From Pseudomonadota bacterium (GTDB lineage: Bacteria; Pseudomonadota; Alphaproteobacteria; Rhizobiales; Hyphomicrobiaceae): a DNA stretch of 9,896 nt. The stretch lies in NCBI GenBank assembly GCA_023392135.1, contig JAEVZQ010000240.1, forward strand, positions 1-9,896, in the 5' to 3' direction. The notes beneath the pieces are model-generated. The model saw only the letters and a list, made by a program, of their open reading frames with translations, was not told where the DNA came from and made no database searches. Both the position numbers and the translations under genes were made by a program. Within the stretch, counting starts at the first letter, position 1. Each line of letters begins with the position of its first letter. This document shows positions 6,920-9,896 of the stretch, piece after piece.

Positions 6920-7681
6920 ATGACGTCCATCCACTCGAGCCAAGGCACTCTAGATCCTGAGGAAATCGACCGCTTCGCCCGTCTGGCGGGGAAGTGGTGG
7001 GATCCCGAAGGGGAGTTCCGGCCGCTGCACAAGCTGGGGCCCGCGCGACTTTCATTCATCAGGTCGCATCTGATCCGCCATTTCGGGCTGCTCGAGCGGG
7101 GCGCCAGGCCCCTGGCGGGCCTGAAGGTCCTCGATATCGGATGCGGTGGTGGACTGATTTCCGAGCCTCTGGCCCGACTCGGCGCGAGCGTGACGGGAAT
7201 CGATCCTGCAACAGAGAACATCGCGGCGGCGATCCAGCATGCCGAGCCACAAGGGCTCGCGATCGACTACCGGGCCGCCCGCGCGGAGGACCTGGTCGAG
7301 GAGCGGGCCCAGTTCGATTCGGTCGTCTGCCTTGAGGTCGTCGAGCACGTGCCGGATCCGCAGGCCTTCATTCAGACCTGCGCGGCTCTCGTGCGGCCCG
7401 GAGGACTTTTTATCACCTCGACCATAAATCGGACGCTCAAGGCCTATGCCCTCGCCATCGTCGGCGCGGAGTATATCCTGCGCTGGCTTCCGGTGGGGAC
7501 GCACCAGTGGAACCGGTTCGTGACGCCGGAGGAGCTGGCGCACTACTGCCAGCTCGCAGGGCTGCAGCAGCCCATGTTTGAAGGCCTCATCTTTAATCCG
7601 CTCTCCGGCCGCTGGTCGTTGGGTCAGGATACGGATGTCAACTACATGGCTGCTTCCGAGAAGCCGGGACCGGCGAACTAG
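6920..7681 (+). CDS. ubiG: Ubiquinone biosynthesis O-methyltransferase (3-demethylubiquinol / polyprenyl-hydroxyphenol)
   Basis: UbiG is a SAM-dependent class I methyltransferase that carries out both O-methylation steps of ubiquinone synthesis, at the inner face of the cytoplasmic membrane. The 253-aa product has the family-specific N-terminus EIDRFARLAGKWWDPEGEFRPLHKLGP (residues 15-41). SAM motif I LDIGCGGGLISEPLARLGA is at 71-89, followed by VTGIDPA, then CLEVVEHVPDP at 137-147, LVRPGGLFITSTINRT at 157-172, and a C-terminal HQWNRFVTPEEL plus the NPLSGRWSL segment. The ATG at 6920 fits homologues; only weak purine-rich sequence (AGAGAGAC) lies upstream. It is divergent from lysC, an arrangement common in Alphaproteobacteria. 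Its TAG stop overlaps the stop of the converging hydrolase gene. All expected motifs are intact. Confidence 0.96.
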   Translation: MTSIHSSQGTLDPEEIDRFARLAGKWWDPEGEFRPLHKLGPARLSFIRSHLIRHFGLLERGARPLAGLKVLDIGCGGGLISEPLARLGASVTGIDPATENIAAAIQHAEPQGLAIDYRAARAEDLVEERAQFDSVVCLEVVEHVPDPQAFIQTCAALVRPGGLFITSTINRTLKAYALAIVGAEYILRWLPVGTHQWNRFVTPEELAHYCQLAGLQQPMFEGLIFNPLSGRWSLGQDTDVNYMAASEKPGPAN

Positions 7682-8505
7682 CAGTGGGCGAGCTGGAGGA
7701 TCCGCTGCACCATCGCGCTTTCGGGGCGCGCCAGCTCGTCGACGACGGTGAAGTGGTTCGCCTTTGGCACGACCACGCACTCGGCTTTGACCCCTGCCGC
7801 CGACCAAGCCTCTGCAATATCCAGACTCTGGCGCAGGAACTCCTGGCTCTCCGCTCCGCCAACGGCAGCGACGAAGGTGCGGTCCGCAGGCGGCGGAGGC
7901 CAACAAATCGGGCTCGCCTCCCGCGCTGCCTCTGGCGTGAGGCGCAGTGCCTCGTTGAGGCTCGTCGGGATCAGTGGCTCGAGTTCAAAGACCCCGCTGA
8001 TCGAATAGGCTGCGCGGACGAGATCAGCTGGCACTCCGTGCCGCGCCCAGTCCGTCGCCATCATCGCTGCGGCCAGATGGCCGCCGGCGGAATGGCCGAC
8101 GACTACGGGACGCTTGGCTGTTCGCCGCCAAAGCTCGACGAGGAACAGGCGCATCTCATCTATTATCTGTGCGATCGGGGCCGCAGGGCACAGCGTATAG
8201 GAGGGAAGCACCACCGTCGCGCCCTTGGCAACCAGGGCGTCGACCACGAAGCTATAGTCTGCCCGGTCTCCGCGCTGCCAGTAGCCGCCGTGAATGTAGG
8301 CGACCAATGGCGAATCCGCGGTTCTCTCCGGAGCTGCGAAGACGTCGAAGCGATTGCGGGGCTTCGGCCCGTATGGCTGATCAAGCTCGTAAGCCAAGGT
8401 CGCCCGTACCCGCGCGGAGTGCTCCGCCCATCGTGCCATGATCTCCGTGTGCTCCGGCACGCGGCGGCGGTTGTTGTATTCCGCTTCGAAGTCGATTTGA
8501 GTCAC
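7678..8505 (-). CDS. Alpha/beta hydrolase, HSL / arylformamidase-like
   Basis: This is a 275-aa soluble hydrolase with no signal peptide. The oxyanion motif HGGYW is at residues 72-76 and the nucleophile elbow GHSAGG at 137-142 (Ser139). A plausible catalytic His251 is in KANHFTVVDEL, and Glu219 in GGAESQEF is a candidate for the acid residue. The HGGYW plus GHSAG combination and the N-terminal EAEYNNRRRVPEH segment place it with the kynurenine-formamidase-like branch of alpha/beta hydrolases, but the substrate cannot be read from sequence and no tryptophan-catabolism genes are nearby. The start is a GTG at 8505 preceded by a strong purine-rich GAGGGGGA Shine-Dalgarno sequence. The upstream GMC oxidoreductase stops 10 bases earlier, with its TGA abutting this ribosome binding site, so the two form a tightly coupled operon. 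The gene converges on ubiG, sharing the CTAG at 7678-7681. Confidence 0.88.
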   Translation of the reverse strand: MTQIDFEAEYNNRRRVPEHTEIMARWAEHSARVRATLAYELDQPYGPKPRNRFDVFAAPERTADSPLVAYIHGGYWQRGDRADYSFVVDALVAKGATVVLPSYTLCPAAPIAQIIDEMRLFLVELWRRTAKRPVVVGHSAGGHLAAAMMATDWARHGVPADLVRAAYSISGVFELEPLIPTSLNEALRLTPEAAREASPICWPPPPADRTFVAAVGGAESQEFLRQSLDIAEAWSAAGVKAECVVVPKANHFTVVDELARPESAMVQRILQLAHC

Positions 8506-8518
8506 GGCTTCCCCCTCA
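8506..8518 (-). promoter_or_regulatory. Ribosome binding site of the hydrolase gene, abutting the GMC stop codon
   Basis: Read on the minus strand, the TGA of the GMC gene (8518-8516) runs straight into GGGGGAAGCC and then the GTG at 8505. The purine-rich run is a good Shine-Dalgarno match and supports the GTG as the true start. A ribosome terminating on the upstream gene would sit on the next initiation site. Confidence 0.6.
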
Positions 8519-9896
8519 GGCGGCTTGCGCGCCCTGCCGCGCGTCTTCCTGGATCATGTCGGATGCCTTTTCGGCAATCATGATGGTCGGCGCGTTGGTA
8601 TTGCCCGATGTCATGGTCGGCATAATCGAGGCATCAACAACCCGAAGTCCCGCGATGCCGTGAACACGCAGCCGTTCATCGACCACTGCCATCGGGTCGC
8701 GGCCCATCTTGCAGGTTCCGCATGGGTGGAAGATCGTCGTGCCCTTCGCCTTGGCGAAGGCCATTAGCTCCTCGTCGCTCTCGAACTCCGGACCCGGAAG
8801 GAACTCGCGCTTTATGTACTGCCTGAACTCATGTTGCCCGGCGATCCGCCGAAGCATGCGGATGCCAGCGAGCAGCACATCACAATCGCTCTGCGACGCC
8901 AGGTAGTTTGCAACAATGCTGGGTGGCGCCGCGGAATCGGATGACGTGATCGAGATCACGCCGCGGCTATCCGGCCTGAGTTGGCAAACCGAGGCGGTTA
9001 CGCCCGAAAAACGATGGAGCCCCTGGCCGGGCCCTTCAGCGGAAAGCGGCATGAAATGGACCTGAACGTCGGGGACTTCGAGCCCCGGGCGCGTGCGCGC
9101 GAAAACGCCGACCACGCCGGCACCGATCGTGAGAATGCCGCTTCGCGAAAACGCATATTCCAGCCCGGCCCGGACCTGCATCAGCCGGCTATGCCAGACA
9201 TCGTTGAGGCTGGCGGGCAGTGAGCAGTCATAGACGAAGCGGGCCTGGAAATGGTCCTGCAGATTCTCGCCGACGCCGGGGAGCTCATGCAGAACTTCGA
9301 CACCGGCATTCTTCAGAACGGCTCCCGGCCCGATGCCTGAGACCTGCAGCAGCTGGGGACTGCCGATTGCGCCCGCTGCGAGCAGCACCTCCCGGGCGGC
9401 CGTCGCTGTGCGCGTATGGCCGTCCCGCTTGTAGACAACGCCGGTTGCCCGGCGGCCGTCGAGGGAAATGCGCTTCACCTCGGCGTTGGTGATGATGGCG
9501 AGGTTCTTGCGCGAGCGCGCGGGGTTGAGATAGCCCACTGCCGTCGAGCAGCGCCGGCCTTTCCACGTCGTGAGCTGATAGTAGCCGGCGCCCTCCTGGT
9601 CGGCTCCGTTGAAGTCCGCCGACCGTGGTATTCCGGCGGCGACGCAGGCTGCGATATAAGCCTCGCACAACGGGTTCTTCATGCGCACATCGGAGACGCC
9701 GAGCGGTCCACCGGCGCCGTGAAACTCATCTGCGCCCCGCTCCTGATTCTCGGCGCGCTTGAAGTAGGGCAGCACGTCCCGATAGGACCAGCCGGCATTT
9801 CCGAGCTGTCGCCAGGTATCGAAATCCTGCGCCTGACCGCGAACGTAGAGCAGTCCGTTCACCGCACTGGTGCCGCCGAGAACGCGCCCGCGCGGC
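8516..9896 (-). CDS. GMC family FAD-dependent oxidoreductase (choline/alcohol dehydrogenase-like), N-terminus cut by window edge
   Basis: The family is flavoenzymes oxidising alcohol substrates (choline, aliphatic alcohols, polyethylene glycol and others). The visible 459 residues lack only the N-terminal FAD-binding Rossmann part (roughly 70-90 residues). GMC signature 1 (PRGRVLGGTSAVNGLLYVRG, continuing to D) lies at visible residues 1-25. The codon at 9862 is a GTG encoding Val inside this motif, not a start. Signature 2 GAIGSPQLLQVSGIG is at 175-189 and matches the PROSITE pattern as I know it. The C-terminal active site has His390 in FHPCGTCKMG and Asn434 in SGNTNAPTIMIAEK, the His/Asn pair of the choline dehydrogenase type. 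The substrate cannot be assigned: general similarity to BetA-like annotations does not show choline activity, and no betaine genes are nearby. It is followed 10 bases later by the alpha/beta hydrolase, suggesting a shared pathway such as oxidation and hydrolysis of an ester or alcohol. Confidence 0.93.
   Translation of the reverse strand, partial: PRGRVLGGTSAVNGLLYVRGQAQDFDTWRQLGNAGWSYRDVLPYFKRAENQERGADEFHGAGGPLGVSDVRMKNPLCEAYIAACVAAGIPRSADFNGADQEGAGYYQLTTWKGRRCSTAVGYLNPARSRKNLAIITNAEVKRISLDGRRATGVVYKRDGHTRTATAAREVLLAAGAIGSPQLLQVSGIGPGAVLKNAGVEVLHELPGVGENLQDHFQARFVYDCSLPASLNDVWHSRLMQVRAGLEYAFSRSGILTIGAGVVGVFARTRPGLEVPDVQVHFMPLSAEGPGQGLHRFSGVTASVCQLRPDSRGVISITSSDSAAPPSIVANYLASQSDCDVLLAGIRMLRRIAGQHEFRQYIKREFLPGPEFESDEELMAFAKAKGTTIFHPCGTCKMGRDPMAVVDERLRVHGIAGLRVVDASIMPTMTSGNTNAPTIMIAEKASDMIQEDARQGAQAA

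Noticed and set aside
7052..7906. 284-codon minus-strand frame
   Set aside because: It is antisense to ubiG and out of frame with the hydrolase. The translation is Arg/Gly/Pro-rich without any family signature.
7684..8583. 299-codon plus-strand frame
   Set aside because: It is antisense to the alpha/beta hydrolase, which has intact HGGYW and GHSAGG motifs. This frame is a shadow.
9860..9862. Apparent start codon of the GMC oxidoreductase
   Set aside because: The codon is GTG encoding Val within GMC signature 1, and the frame stays open to the window edge with family sequence. The real start is outside the window.

Overview
The window is a GC-rich bacterial chromosomal segment, most likely alphaproteobacterial. 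It is mainly a housekeeping cluster. The organism is inferred from gene order: aspartokinase, EI-Ntr (PtsP), RF1, PrmC and a DUF4167 protein run together on one strand, with ubiG divergent from lysC. To my knowledge this neighbourhood is typical of Alphaproteobacteria, and DUF4167 is largely confined to them. No rRNA, tRNA, CRISPR array, insertion sequence or phage gene was seen.

Layout from right to left on the minus strand: lysC (aspartokinase, 6727-5462), ptsP (5348-3054), prfA (2882-1794), prmC (1813-908) and a DUF4167 protein (451 to beyond the left edge). prfA and prmC overlap by 20 bp. prmC and the DUF4167 gene are separated by an unusually long gene-free gap of 456 bp. From the divergent 192-bp intergenic region, ubiG (6920-7681) runs on the plus strand. 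Beyond it, a minus-strand pair converges on ubiG: a GMC-family FAD oxidoreductase (beyond the right edge to 8516) and an alpha/beta hydrolase (8505-7678). ubiG and the hydrolase end inside one shared CTAG tetranucleotide.

How the genes relate: LysC starts the aspartate pathway to lysine, threonine, methionine and diaminopimelate. PtsP is the first phosphotransferase of the nitrogen PTS. PrmC methylates the GGQ glutamine of the RF1 encoded just upstream. UbiG performs the two O-methylations of ubiquinone synthesis. The GMC oxidoreductase and hydrolase look like a small catabolic or detoxifying operon of unknown substrate.

The clearest anomaly is in ptsP. A single in-frame TAA at 4982-4980 interrupts an otherwise intact 764-codon reading frame inside the GAF sensor domain, at a position where homologues carry tyrosine. 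It may be a real nonsense mutation, a sequence error, or a split gene with reinitiation at the ATG two codons later. I did not find a convincing undescribed multi-gene system here.
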